Of a DNA stretch of 64,000 nucleotides, positions 51,101 through 61,430 are shown one piece after another (within the stretch, counting starts at the first letter, position 1; each line of letters begins with the position of its first letter). The stretch spans positions 3,053,001-3,117,000 of the forward strand of contig JAZBRI010000008.1 of NCBI GenBank assembly GCA_036874045.1, given 5' to 3'. The position numbers and the translations under genes are program-made. The notes under the pieces are model-generated. The model searched no databases, was not told where the DNA came from, and worked only from the letters and a program-made list of their open reading frames with translations. Origin of the DNA: Cymodocea nodosa (Eukaryota > Streptophyta > Magnoliopsida > Alismatales > Cymodoceaceae).

Positions 51101-51527
51101 GACCGAAGAACATATGAGCCTACAAATTCTTTAAAATACACTTCCAGCAGTATTGGTAAGAAGTGACACGGCTTACGGCAAAAAGCTTCAGGAGAGGGCA
51201 AAGCACGGACAGGAAGCCGACAGACGAGCTTCCACTTCCACCGGACACGTTCTCCACCTCTTTAGGTGCTTCGGAAGCCTCCTTCGTAATATCGTCAGCC
51301 CCTGAACCAGCAGATTTCACAAGTAATCTGCTCTGTGGTGGAGACCTCGATGAAGCACTCAAGGGACCTGACCAGCTGAGTGGAGTCTTCTTCCAGTTTT
51401 GCGTTGGAAGCGAGCAGGCGTGGAGCCTTGGAGTTCGTCCGAAGGCGGAGGGACGAGAGATCGCCGGTGACGACAACATTAGCTCCGTCCTCTCGCCACG
51501 CGAGGGTTCGGCGGAGACGAACCGCAT
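42735..51527 (-). CDS. Plastid thioredoxin-fold/GST N-terminal-domain family protein, 10 exons, 380 aa
   Basis: Exons (minus): 51527-51177, 50743-50705, 48372-48249, 47767-47706, 47129-47062, 46624-46575, 44083-44014, 43288-43123, 43048-42932, 42830-42735; total 1143 nt, phases close, all GT-AG. The N terminus is Ser/Arg-rich and acid-poor from Met17 (MLSSPAISRPSAFGRT), a likely plastid transit peptide; Met17 (51479) may be the true start. The first thioredoxin-like half carries EACPFCRRVREAM (Cys174, Cys177) and cis-Pro217 in FPLLVDPNTG. The second half repeats the fold (ENNLYARLVREAL ... VPYLVDPNTG) but has Asn and Ala in place of both cysteines. This two-half layout matches a plant 'thioredoxin family protein' group (Arabidopsis At5g03880 type, recalled not searched). 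A redox or glutathione-linked role is inferred; the substrate is unknown. Confidence 0.85.
44595..44870 (-). pseudogene. copia reverse-transcriptase fragment in intron 6 of the thioredoxin-fold gene
   Basis: On the minus strand the sequence reads IVYVNDILLIGGNIVGIQQT, then KDYLENHFITKGMG, a stop, LKYFLGITFAYAKNKT and LSQRNHTLDLL. These are the catalytic YxDD box (as VND, changed) and following blocks of copia reverse transcriptase. It is a short, stop-containing remnant. It lies in the same strand sense as the host gene, within the intron between exons at 46575 and 44083. Confidence 0.8.
44886..45181. repeat. Left copy of a ~300-bp direct repeat in intron 6
   Basis: The copy shares with 45822-46119 the string CAAATTAATGATCTAACAAA, then GGCACCACTATTTT/GGACGACACTATTTT, a long AT-rich part with AATTATATAATTA and ATAATCTAYTAT, and TAAGACCTTTAGAT. 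Overall similarity is high but with many substitutions and small gaps. The two copies are in the same orientation and flank about 640 bp. Confidence 0.75.
45182..45821. other. GC-richer segment between two direct repeats in intron 6
   Basis: It is markedly more GC-rich than the repeats and includes an 87-codon plus-strand ORF (45352-45615) and a 68-codon ORF on the other strand, neither resembling a known protein. The whole structure (repeat-640 bp-repeat) has the shape of a small LTR-type element such as a TRIM, but I found no polypurine tract, primer site or target duplication. Confidence 0.4.
45822..46119. repeat. Right copy of the ~300-bp direct repeat in intron 6
   Basis: It is the partner of 44886-45181. 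It starts TATCCAACAATAACACAGAA and ends near GATCTATGTAAAATT. The amount of divergence suggests an old duplication or insertion. Confidence 0.75.
46969..47008. repeat. AT dinucleotide microsatellite in intron 5
   Basis: Twenty AT units lie 53 bases inside the intron from the exon 5 donor at 47061. It is likely polymorphic in length. Confidence 0.95.
48162..48194. repeat. CTA trinucleotide microsatellite in intron 3
   Basis: About eleven CTA units lie 55 bases from the exon 3 donor (TAG repeats in the sense of the host gene). Confidence 0.95.
48681..50055. mobile_element. 1.4-kb DNA transposon-like insertion with degenerate terminal inverted repeats
   Basis: The left end reads CAGTGGTGGAACTAGGATTT and the inverse of the right end reads CAATGGGAGACCCAGGTAC; both fit the CAGTGGCGGA(G)CCAGG terminal type common in plant DNA elements, followed on both sides by AGGGCAC about 30 bases in. 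The flanks read AAACTATG before and AAACT after, a probable target duplication with later loss. The intact sister copy at 50430-50460 shows the empty site (GTAAACTATGTTTGTCAC). No transposase is recognisable, so it is non-autonomous. Confidence 0.7.
49566..49640 (+). repeat. Possible tRNA-derived SINE head
   Basis: GGTGTAGTGGCT (49566-49577) resembles a Pol III A box and AGGTTCCAATCCC (49606-49618) a B box, about 30 bases apart, as in a tRNA-related SINE. No SINE tail or target duplication was found. It is inside the 1.4-kb insertion. Confidence 0.35.
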
Positions 51528-52854
51528 TTCTAACTACCAATAACAGAAAAGGCACGAAACCTTATCCAAACCAAAATTATATGTTATATATGGATTTATT
51601 TTAGATTTTTTATCCATTTAAAATTTAGTACTACTTATATATCATTCAAAATTCTTATTACTTACATATCATTAAAAATTATTCATTTTACTTTGATATC
51701 CCTAGAGTTGTCTTTGATATATTAATTACAAGAATATTCTAATAAGAATCATGAATTATTAATGACATGCAAGTAAATTTATATTTTTAGATGACATACA
51801 AAGTAAAAAAATCCATTTTTTTTGTTTTACAGATAACACTACATTGAGAAGGAAAAATGTCCATTTGGTTGACAGCAATCAATATTTATCGTAATGTAAT
51901 GTAATTGAATTATATTCCTTAATTAAATTATAATGCTTAAATTTTTTTTTATAAGCTTTAAATTTTGATCATAAGAAATTATATTTTTTGATATATCACT
52001 CAACCAATTAAACATGAGCTTATAATAAAATTGATTATTTATGTAAAATTATAATTAGTTTACATTTAATTACCAAATATAGTAATTTGATCATGCAATA
52101 TTACATTATTCAGATTATGATTTGCTGATACATTAAAAAAATGGCAAAATCATGTGCTAACCAATCGTGTTCCTTTGCTTACTGAGATTCCATATCTCAA
52201 ATCCATTAAATCTAGATAATTTATTAATAGGTATTTTATTTAATTTATTTTTTTTCTATCTTCATCTCCTTCACTCAATTTTGATAACGAGTTAAGAAAT
52301 TTAACTGTAAATACAAATTTGAAAACTCGAACATACCTCAATAATATGATAGAAATTCTTTTTTATCACTGAAATACATTTTAAGACATATCATTTTTTT
52401 TTTTACTCTCATCTGTTGTTACTTGTCAAACACACCTAACACGCTCACATTTTTCTTAGATTGATATCAAACAGAAGCGATTAATGTGAGGGCTGAATTT
52501 GAGTTAATATATGGTAACTTTTTATACTTATATATATCTACTTTTAAACATAAAATATATATATATAATAATATATAAAGATGGAATTATATAATTTTCC
52601 AGCGGTGCCACCACGCGGACGACGACCTTTAAGAAAATTGTTGATACTCGTGAAAAACGACATCTCATGTTAACCTGAAGAAGAAGCAGCAGTAAATAAC
52701 GCCTTCAAAAAAGTATCCATTCACGCCCGTCCTCACCTTCGCATCATGTAACGTCTGCTGTGGCAATTTTAATCGTGGTTATTTATCTAACGACATAGAA
52801 TGTATGATTTAATGACATTAGACGATTACAATTCAATCACAGACAAGTACAACT
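51528..52854. other. AT-rich spacer between divergent genes
   Basis: The spacer separates the 5' end of the thioredoxin-fold gene (minus) from the STIG1-like gene (plus). No ORF or RNA gene is supported. TA-rich runs lie at 52530-52580. Confidence 0.6.
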
Positions 52855-52863
52855 TATATATAA
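52855..52863 (+). promoter_or_regulatory. TATA box of the STIG1-like gene
   Basis: TATATATAA lies 66 bases before the ATG at 52929, in the right place for a core promoter with a 5' UTR of about 35-45 bases. No other core element is clear. Confidence 0.55.
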
Positions 52864-52928
52864 ATTCCACGCCACCTGCACTTAAGTTACCATTAATCCC
52901 GGCTTAAAAGTATACCTAACAGAGAAGA

Positions 52929-53474
52929 ATGTGGCAGCCATACCATACGGAGGTGTTGTTTCTCCTCCTCCTCCTCCTCCTCCTCTTGCACCTTCTCCGG
53001 CATGTCACCACCGTGACGTCCACCACCACCACCACCCCGACGTCGAAGAGGCCTCGGTGGCTTGCAACCATTAACGAAGACAACAGCGGTGTGACATGGG
53101 GGGCCAGGCAGGCCGGGTGCCTCTACCGGCCATGGGTGTGCTGGGACAGGGCTTTCTTCCACAGGCCAAGACTGTGCTGCAACGACCGGTGCGTCGACGT
53201 GTCCATCGACGTCGACAACTGCGGCGCGTGCGGCATCATGTGTCCCTTCGGGTGGCAATGTTGCCGCGGCATCTGCGTTAACATATTGTTCGACGTACTG
53301 CACTGTGGGAGGTGCTTCTATCAGTGTCCCCTCGGCACGGCCTGCGTGTTTGGGATGTGTGGGTACGCCGACGGTGGTGGTTATGGATCTCAGCCACAAC
53401 CGTTGCCGGCGTTGCCCCTGCCAGCGGGACTGCCACACCCGCCGACGGAAGAGAGCACGGCGGTGGTAGAGTGA
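52929..53474 (+). CDS. STIG1-like cysteine-rich secreted protein, intronless, 181 aa
   Basis: The protein opens with a signal-peptide-like segment whose core is an almost pure Leu run (residues 10-23) coded by a CTC/CTT repeat. A Thr-rich linker follows. The STIG1 domain spans about residues 57-147 and has 16 cysteines (64, 71, 83, 84, 88, 98, 101, 105, 111, 112, 116, 126, 129, 133, 139, 144), including DNCGACGIMC, QCCRGIC and HCGRCFYQC, the family pattern. The C terminus is Pro-rich (QPQPLPALPLP). STIG1 proteins are apoplastic; the founder acts in stigma exudate and pollen-tube growth. Which member this is cannot be told. High GC and lack of introns fit the family in monocots. A TATA box lies 66 bases upstream. 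Confidence 0.9.
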   Translation: MWQPYHTEVLFLLLLLLLLLHLLRHVTTVTSTTTTTPTSKRPRWLATINEDNSGVTWGARQAGCLYRPWVCWDRAFFHRPRLCCNDRCVDVSIDVDNCGACGIMCPFGWQCCRGICVNILFDVLHCGRCFYQCPLGTACVFGMCGYADGGGYGSQPQPLPALPLPAGLPHPPTEESTAVVE

Positions 53475-53938
53475 AGACGATGTTCAGTTTGTCGATCAAC
53501 CGATTACCCGACCCGTTAACGTGTCCGAATGTCTTGTGTCCTTTTGTGTTCTCGTGCCTTTTTTTCTGCAATTTATTCATGAAGGTGGTTCAATAATTTA
53601 TGGATATTTAATACTGTTTAATTATTAAATTTGAGTCTTAATCTCTTGACATTGTATTTAAATATATTTAATTTTCATAAAATTTAACTTAACATTGTCG
53701 ATAAAAAAAGAAGAAAGGAGGAAGAGAATAATAAAGAAAGGGGTAAAGTTATTAAATAGACTAGATCAAATCGTGTCAACTTAACCTGACACAAAATATC
53801 GAAGGCATAATTGTGCAACCATTACTTGACTTATCTGTTGTTGGCTACACCACTAAATTGATTAGTCTAATGCATTTTTAGATTTCATCATGCTTTACAA
53901 ACTTTAAGGTTTTTGAATGATTGGGCAAATAGATAATT
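53475..53938 (+). other. STIG1-like gene 3' UTR and downstream spacer
   Basis: The 3' UTR probably occupies the first 100-150 bases. The rest is AT-rich with no recognisable feature. Confidence 0.55.
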
Positions 53939-54137
53939 TAGAGGGTATTTAAACACCTAAGAAAAGATAGAAAATATTGAAAAGAAAAATAATAGAAATC
54001 TTTTTATCGTTTTCTAATATAGTAAACATTTTTTCTATCAAATTTCATTATTTTCCTTGATATAAAAGACAACTCCTACCATTTTTCACTAGTTTCTCAC
54101 CTCAATACCATCGAATTCGATAGAAATTTTTTTTTGT

Positions 54138-54510
54138 TTGATCAGTTCGTGCTCGATGAACCCCTCGAATCCTCTTGTACATCCAAAAACCCTCCCACAC
54201 TACCGAACACCCCTTTACATCTCATTCCGACAGTATCATCTACCACCTTCAGAGTTTCGTTTTACATTGTCTGGTCCTCATTTTGATGGAAACCTTTTTG
54301 TAGCACACTGCAAAGCACTATCCATCCCCATAGGTTTTCTACTAAGCCCTCTACACCTCATCTCGACGACATCATCTACACCTCTACACCTCATCTCGAT
54401 AGGTTTTCCTTAACCTTTGCATCTCATCCTGTTCTACGTTGCCTAGCCCTCGTCTTGATGAAAAAACCATTGTCACACACTACCATCTCAATAGGTTTTC
54501 CTTCAATTGT
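54138..54510 (+). repeat. Pyrimidine-rich imperfect repeat near the left end of Harbinger copy 1
   Basis: Phrases such as CCTCTACACCTCATCTCGA and CGATAGGTTTTCCT recur several times at irregular spacing. A 91-codon ORF crosses it but shows only repeat composition. Confidence 0.5.
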
Positions 54511-55479
54511 TGGTTTTGATAACTATATTTATTTAGGTACCAGTGACTATTTAAGTACATGAACATTCATCTTTAATTTAGGTACAAATCTAGGAATACT
54601 TTTACTTGACATGGTGCATTTAAAAGCATCAAATCTATGTTTCTAAAGAAGTCTAATTATTTCTAAAGAGTATGCTCAATTGATAAACTATACAAAATTA
54701 GATATATGCTTACTTTTAGGACTTCTTCCACTGAAGCTTTACTAATCATATATTCAAGCAACAAACCTTATTTATGTCTGAAATGTGAAGCACCTATACA
54801 TCCAAGTTATTAGAAACAAACCTTATTTATAAGAAATGTCTTTTGTTGGAAAAGGATATCCAAACACCTATACATCCAAAGTTATTAGATGACTTTATAT
54901 TTATAGGATGGGCCTTAGATAAAGCATTTTGAGGTAAAGTAATTGATGACTTTATGTTTATTAGATGACTTTATTATAGGATGGGCCTCCATTTTTCTTT
55001 TTGTATGCATTTGTTGATTTCAACTACTTTATCATTGTTTCATTTTGCATTAGATTATATTTAGTACTTGAATGTTAATTTGTTTATTAAAACTATGTTG
55101 ATGTTGATTTATTTGGCTTGAATGTTTAGCATTAGATTTTTCTGTCAATCTTAATTACTTGTGAGGTATTTTGATTATACAAAAAATACATTTGTAAATA
55201 ATGATAGAAAATAGTGCTCAAGAAAAGAAGTTTATATCAAGGAAAAATTTCACATGTAGTCAAAAAGATGATGAAATGATCCTACCTCTCCTTTGTAATG
55301 CTATTAATCAAGAAAACACTAAAACACCTAATGGCAATATTAGAGTGAACACATAGAATAAAGTAATCAATGATTACAATATTAAAATAAACATTGGGCT
55401 AGAGAAAAAAAATGTTGATAGTCGTCTAAAGACCTAGCAGCAAATGTATAAAAATTATAGCAAAATCTCAACAAAGTGG

Positions 55480-56175
55480 ATGGGGATGAGACTATGTAAA
55501 TGGTCATACATCTATTCCTAATGAAATCTAGGAATAATTTGTGAAGGTGACTTTAATTATTATGATACATACGTTTTTCTCTTGTTTTACATGTATTTAA
55601 TTTCATACTCATTATATTTCTTCTTAATTTGTAGAGTTATCCTAAATGTGCTATTTTTAAAGGAAAGTCTTGTAAAATATATGAGCTTTTGAAGTTAATT
55701 TTTAAGATAAGTGTTGTTGAAAGAGGAACAAGCGTAGTACCTATGGACTTTGATGAGATTGAAGCTATTAATTTGAGATAACATATCTCTATTAAGTAAC
55801 TTTAATAACATCATATGTCCAATAACATCAAGTGATGATTTGTCAACATCATCATTACAAAAGTTAGATTCTAAATAGAAGCAGAAGCGAGCTTGTGCTC
55901 ATGCAGAATCATTTGAAAAGATGACAACATTAGTTAAAGATATGGAAATAGACATAAAGAAATTTTTACAAGAATATAAGGATTGTAACAGAACTAGAAT
56001 GCAAATAATGGAACACATTACCAAAGTTGAGAAAGAAATAAATGAATTCTTAAGACTCCAACATAATGAAGAAAGAAATGAATTAGACATTATTCCTTTA
56101 TTACTTGAACTAAGTGACCTAGATCAAAATGAAGTATATAATACAATGATGTTATTAGAAAATCATCAAAAATGA
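55480..56175 (+). pseudogene. Harbinger ORF (Myb/SANT-like partner protein) remnant
   Basis: Readable pieces include PKCAIFKGKSCKIYELLKLI and, in the last open frame (55921-56175), a Lys/Glu-rich predicted coiled coil ending in LELSDLDQNEVYNTMMLLEN. In PIF/Harbinger elements a Myb/SANT-like protein with this kind of acidic C terminus helps the transposase reach the nucleus and DNA. Stops break the N-terminal part. Confidence 0.6.
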
Positions 56176-56739
56176 ATAATATTTTTAAGTTTACCTTAGG
56201 AGATGGGTCTCACTTAGCTAAGACATAATTTGAAATAAAGAATGTTGTTGTTGTTAAGGAATGGACATTGTTATTATTACTAAAGATATTATTATGTTCT
56301 TGAATGTTATGTATGTTGTTAATGTTGATGATGTACAAGATAGTATTTTATGTTATTTAATATTATGTATATTGATGATGTACCAGATATTTTTATTATG
56401 TTCTTATGTAGATTGTTATTGTCATCATCTAATGTAAATGTTATTGTTTATCTCCTTTTTTTATAAGTTTTTTTTAACTTACTACAGATGGATACAAGTG
56501 AAAACATTAAACTTTTGAAAGAGCTCATGGAAGAAGAAAAAATAGAACAAGAACAAATACTCATGTATCTAATGAAAGCATGAAAATTCATATCTACTTT
56601 TACAAGTGGTGTGAATTATATTGTAAGGAGTACTTCTAGAATATATAGCAAAGAAGGACAAGAATACATTACTATGTTATTAGATTCATTTTTACCTAAT
56701 TAATTATATAACTACAAGAAAATTTATAGAATGAGTTAA

Positions 56740-57900
56740 CATGTATTCTTTCATTTTTGTAGTTTTTTGAGACATGAAGGAGTAGTGTAAGGTAGTAGAC
56801 GTATGAATGTGGAAGAAAAGTTGACAATATTTTTAATTACAATTGGACAAAATCAAAGATATAGTATAAGTACTAAGCAATTCATCAATCTGGTTGGACA
56901 ATTAGTACATATTTCAATGAAATGTTGAATTCAATATTAAAAGTAAGATATAAACTATTAGCCAAGTAAGAATCATCAACTCCAACACAAATTTAGAATG
57001 ATCACTATGTTTATCCTTATTTCAAGGTTAGTTAATGTTATATTTCAATGTCTTTTTTAACATTTAGACACATTATTATGTATGTTTGTTTTTCTTTTAG
57101 GATTACATTGGAGTAATTGATGATACCCATGTCAAAGCTATAATTTATGGTAAAGAAACTACATGTTGGAAGAATAGAAAAGGTGAATTATCACAAAATG
57201 TATTAGCAACATATAATTTTGATATGAAAATTGTTTATGTCCTTAATGGATAGGAGGGATCGATAGCTAATGCTTGTATTCTTGAAGATGCACTTTTTTG
57301 ACGTTATACTTTTAACGTTCCATTAGGTATGATACTAATAAATAATGGAAATACTTATGTATAGTAGAAATTACAAAATTAATATTTTTAACATTATATT
57401 CAGAACTTCTATATAAATTGTAGGTAAATATTACTTGGTAGATACCGATTTTCCTAATAGGTCAAAATTTATTACACCATTTCAAGATGTAAGATATCAC
57501 TTGAATGACTATAATGCTTATAGATATCCAATGAATGCAATTGAAAATTTCAATTACAAGTATTCATAATTAAGGACAGTATTTGAACATACATTTGGAA
57601 TAATCAAACATCAATTTTCAGTTTTACAAAATTATATATCATTTCCTTTTGAAATATATGAGAAGATTGTCTTAGCATGTTTTTTAGTTTATAATTTTAT
57701 TTGGAAAGTAGACAAAACATATTTACTTAAAGTCCTTTAAAAAAAATTACAAAGAATGTCTAATGATAATGTTCAACAAACTTTTACAAAGGAAGATGCA
57801 TTTGTTACTATTGGATTAAGTCAATATTATAGAAAACAAATTATTAATACAATATGTACTAATATTATAAGAGATATGTGGAACTATGTAAAATGTATTT
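56740..57900 (+). pseudogene. Harbinger DDE nuclease (transposase) remnant, copy 1
   Basis: The plus strand reads IGVIDDTHVKAIIYGKETTC, KGELSQNVLATYNFDMKIVY, GKYYLVDTDFPNRSKFITPF, then FEHTFGIIKHQFSVLQNYIS and ACFLVYNFIWKVDK, the DDE_Tnp_4 blocks with candidate catalytic Asp residues in IDDTH and LVDTDF. An intron-like gap (donor near 57028, TTTTCTTTTAG acceptor near 57100) precedes the first block. In-frame stops (after VLNG, in ALF*RY, and KYS*LR) and frameshifts kill it. Confidence 0.8.
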
Positions 57901-58223
57901 TATGTTGTAATTATTGTTACAAATGACACTATTTTGTATTATTTATAATAAATTTTATTATTCTCTATTTTTAAAAAAATACAAAAAATATTTAATTTAT
58001 CAATTTTAACATTTTCTATTTTGTAAATAAATATACATATTTTACATTCTATAATTTTTCATCATTTTCTATTTTATACAAAAACACATATATTTCAATT
58101 TTCGTCATATTCTATTCTATATACAAATACCTTGATTTTTTATTAACTTTCTATTACTTTTAATCATTTTTTATGATATTCTATTATTTCATTTTCACTA
58201 TTTTTTAGGTACACAATCATCCT

Positions 58224-58700
58224 CTTTGTTAACGTTTGCATCCTCATCTATGTTTCTTAGGGCATGTTAGTGCACATTGGAAAGTTTAGATAGAAAGGAA
58301 ATGGAAAGTTTAGAAAGAAAGGAAATGAAATGTTTGGAATGTCAGAATTCTCGTAGGGGTTTAGTGTACTTACCAGAAAGTTCAAAAAGTTAAAATTCCC
58401 ATGAAGGTTTAGTGCATACTAGAATGTTTAGAAATTTAAAAAATAATGAATAAATTGTAAACACTACCTAAAATTGTATAATTAATACATTAATCTAAAA
58501 TTCTAATTAAACAAATATTATTATTATTATTATTATTATTATATTGTAAGTATTTAATTAAATTAAATTACAAAATATTACAACATGAAAGTAGAGACTA
58601 GTCCAAAGATACAAAGTATTCTACTTATTACAATATCAATATAATAAATAATCTAAAGGCATAACACAAATGAACTTAAATAGTCCATTTATCCCACATT
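58224..58700. other. Spacer between the two Harbinger copies
   Basis: AT-rich DNA with a purine patch (GGAAAGTTTAGAAAGAAAGG, 58277-58330) and an ATT microsatellite at 58508-58541. The left terminus of the minus-strand copy should lie here, but I cannot place it. Confidence 0.5.
58508..58541. repeat. ATT trinucleotide microsatellite
   Basis: About eleven ATT units between the two Harbinger copies. Confidence 0.9.
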
Positions 58701-58765
58701 GCCATCATCATATCCTCACATATCTTATCAGCTATTTGTTTTCGTTGTTCTTGACTCATTCCAAC

Positions 58766-59956
58766 CTATGAATGTCCATCCATATGTACTTCTCCTGTTA
58801 GTTGTATATCATTAGTAATATTTAATTCTTCTAACTTATTTTGCAAATCTTCAAGTAAATCTTCTTTATCAACCATTCGAATGAAATTGTGAAGTAAAAA
58901 ACATGCAATCACAATCTTCACTTGTGTTTCATATGGATATGGCATCTGACTTCGTAAGATTGAAAAACGATGTTTCACAACTCCAAGTGTACGCTCAATG
59001 ACTGTTCTTAGTTGTGAATGCCTAGTTAAAGTTTTCTATAATATTACTAGGAAGTCTGTCATTAACATAATCAGATAAGTGATAATATACACCTCGAAAT
59101 GGGCAAATATACTCTGGTCGATTGGGATATCCAGCATCTACCAAGTAAAACTTACCTATATAAGAATAAAAATTAGTATGATAATGTACTTATTACTTGG
59201 AAATATACTAATTGCATTTACTTGGAGGAACTCAGAAATCATTAGGTCTAGTAATTGCATCTTGAATGATACAAGCATTAGCTGTTGATCTTTCCCAACT
59301 AGCTAAAATATATGTAAAACTCATATCAAAATTGCATGTTGCCATCACATTTTGAGACAATTCACCTTTTATATTTCTAAATCTAGTTGTTTCTTGTCCA
59401 AAAATAGTTGCTTTGATATGAGTACCATCAATAGCTCCAATACAATCCTATACACATTAAACATCATTTAATCTTATTTTAAATAATGTAAAAAAATATA
59501 TGGACATTACAAAAGAAAGATACATACCTTAAAATAAGGATAAACATTTACATCATCTGCAATTCAACTTAATGTTGAAGATGAAGGTCTTGCTATAAAC
59601 ACATGATATAGATGTATTATAGCATTTAATATTTCATTAAAGTATTTACTAACACTCCAACTTGAATGACTAAATCGCTCAACTGTTACTTCGTACCTTT
59701 GATTTTACCCTACTGTAACAAGGAACATAGCAAATTTCTCCTCTACACTAATGTTGTTGGTATTAGCAATAACTCCTTCATTTTTCATTAAAATACAAAA
59801 ACTTTTAAATACACTTTGACTCATTCTATAAATCTTTCGATAATTATAAGCATGATGAGGTTGAGAAGGATCTAGTAATCTCTTGATGTAATCTACACCT
59901 TCTTTACTATATATATGACTTGTATTATTGTATAGTAAAGGTGACATACTTGCCAT
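58766..59956 (-). pseudogene. Harbinger DDE nuclease (transposase) remnant, copy 2
   Basis: Reading down the minus strand: an N-terminal helix-turn-helix-like part (KIYRMSQSVFKSFCILMKNE, 59956-59705), DCIGAIDGTHIKATIFGQET with the catalytic Asp in IDGTH, KGELSQNVMATCNFDMSFTY, the second block GKFYLVDAGYPNRPEYICPF, and the C-terminal MKHRFSILRSQMPYPYETQV (to 58766). Intron-like gaps and stops separate the blocks. It is less damaged than copy 1 but I cannot join an intact frame. Confidence 0.8.
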
Positions 59957-60397
59957 TTTTGCTAAAATTGTTTATGACATAAATAATCATAGTCGCCTTC
60001 TTCTATCCACTTCTTTTTTATCCAGTAGGAATGAAATTGCATTATCAACTATAGTAGTAAACATGTCACTGAGATTCATCCTCACCTACAAGATAACAAG
60101 AATATTACGAATTTATCATTTTACATTTCAATATATAAAAGACATTCTACATTTCTAAGAAAATAAAAGACATTTGACATGTCAACGATAAGTCATTTCA
60201 CATTTCAATATATAACATCCATTTCACATTTCATCCAAATATGACCTTCCACAAAAAGATTTCATTCATAAAAGATTACATTTATAAAAACACTTCATAA
60301 ATGCAAGAAGTTCAAGATTAGAAATAAAGTGAATTCATGCACAAAACAAACATTTCATCCATTGTAACCACATGCTCACTTCCTAAACCTCAACCAT

Positions 60398-60964
60398 CTA
60401 ACGCATTTTAACTAGTAAACTTAAGAACATTTTACAAAATTCTGGCTTTTGGAATAGCTCCATAGCTTCATATTGTTCATTTGTAAAAAGACTTTCAATC
60501 TGAAGTAATGCTGCAACAGCATGATTTAAATAGTTTTCAGTCTTTTCTTTAATATCAATCAACTTGCTTTGTACTTCAACCAACATTTCTTGTACATCAA
60601 CTAATTTTTTGTGTGCATCAACCAACTCTTTAAATTGTTTGTTCCGTGTAGCTTGACTTTGTTGATCTGTTTCACACATATGCATAATGGTTTTTGATCT
60701 ATCTTTAAACGAATCTGCTATGATTTGATGGGTCACTACATGAGGTCTTGCTTGTCTCTTCCTCTTCTCAATTGCCACCCTTGAACTTCCTCCTAATGAA
60801 GGAGGTAAATCAGAATCCATGTCCATTGTTTCCTGAGTGGTATTTAAAGTGTTCAATTTCACATCTTGTTTGTTTGGTATAACCTCTACCTCATCACCTT
60901 GTTTAGCCATATTCTTAGTGGCCATACTACCTTCAAATATTTGTTGCAATTGCTCAAATATCAA
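60398..60964 (-). pseudogene. Harbinger Myb/SANT-like partner protein, C-terminal ORF, copy 2
   Basis: The 188-residue open frame holds PPSLGGSSRVAIEKRKRQAR, a basic patch that may be a nuclear localisation signal, then a coiled coil with heptad-like repeats (KELVDAHKKLVDVQEMLVEV) and the end ESLFTNEQYEAMELFQKPEF, typical of plant 'Myb/SANT-like DNA-binding domain' transposon proteins. The N-terminal domain lies upstream to 61430, broken by stops. Confidence 0.7.
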
Positions 60965-61079
60965 GCATAGTTTGCCTTTGTAGCTTTCACACTTTAGATG
61001 TGCCTATAAAAAGAAAATTGTAGTTAAAATGAAAAAAGATAAAGATTATAATATTTTATAAGTCATAAGTGATTGAAAA

Positions 61080-61430
61080 ACTAACATTAACAAACTCATT
61101 CCAAATCTCATCGTCAATGTCAATGTAGCCCTAGATGAAATTCCAACCCCATTCACTTTGGTTGACAATTTTAGAGTAATTCTGATACATTAGTCACCAA
61201 GTTTTTAAGCAACTTTCTAAATTCTTCCTTGTGATACTTGTGTTTCTTCTAGTATTGTATTTTTCAATTACTTCATCTCAAGTGCTACCTTTGATTTTTC
61301 TATCATGAGTTTTATTATTTCCTTCATTTAATACTTCTGCTAAAATATCTAAGAAATATGCATCTACTTCAGCATTCCAACTAATATAACTTCTACCTCC
61401 ACCTTTCTTTCCCCTATCAAGAGTACTCAT
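61080..61430 (-). pseudogene. Harbinger Myb/SANT-like DNA-binding domain remnant, copy 2
   Basis: The minus strand reads SYISWNAEVDAYFLDILAEV, NNKTHDRKIKGST, a stop, EVIEKYNTRRNTSITRKNLE, then KIVNQSEWGWNFI and a stop. The Trp spacing and SxWxxEVDxxFL pattern match the Myb/SANT-like domain. At least three in-frame stops interrupt it. Confidence 0.65.

Larger units (their letters stand above)
53939..58223 (+). mobile_element. Degenerate PIF/Harbinger transposon, plus-strand copy
   Basis: Remnants of the two Harbinger proteins lie in order on the plus strand: a Myb/SANT-partner ORF (about 55480-56175) and a DDE nuclease (about 56740-57900). The ends are tentative: AGAGGGTATTTAAACACCTAA near 53939 and the inverse of the right end, AGAGGATGATTGTGTACCTAA near 58223, share their first five and last six bases and are followed by similar AAAAATAG/GAAAAT sequence. 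Target duplication (3 bp expected) is not clear. All frames are broken. Confidence 0.65.
58701..61430 (-). mobile_element. Degenerate PIF/Harbinger transposon, minus-strand copy (coding part)
   Basis: On the minus strand, from 61430 downward, come a Myb/SANT-like protein (start MSTLDRGKKGGGRSYISWNA), its acidic/coiled C-terminal ORF (60964-60398), and a DDE nuclease (59956-58766). Gene order in copy 1 is the same, but orientation is opposite, so the two nuclease genes converge. The protein copies are clearly diverged from copy 1, so this is not a recent inverted duplication. Element ends are not resolved. Confidence 0.75.

Noticed and set aside
52893..53438. 181-aa minus-strand ORF opposite the STIG1-like gene
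   Set aside because: It is the same length as the real gene only because the GC-rich coding strand leaves the opposite frame open; the Cys pattern on the plus strand is decisive.
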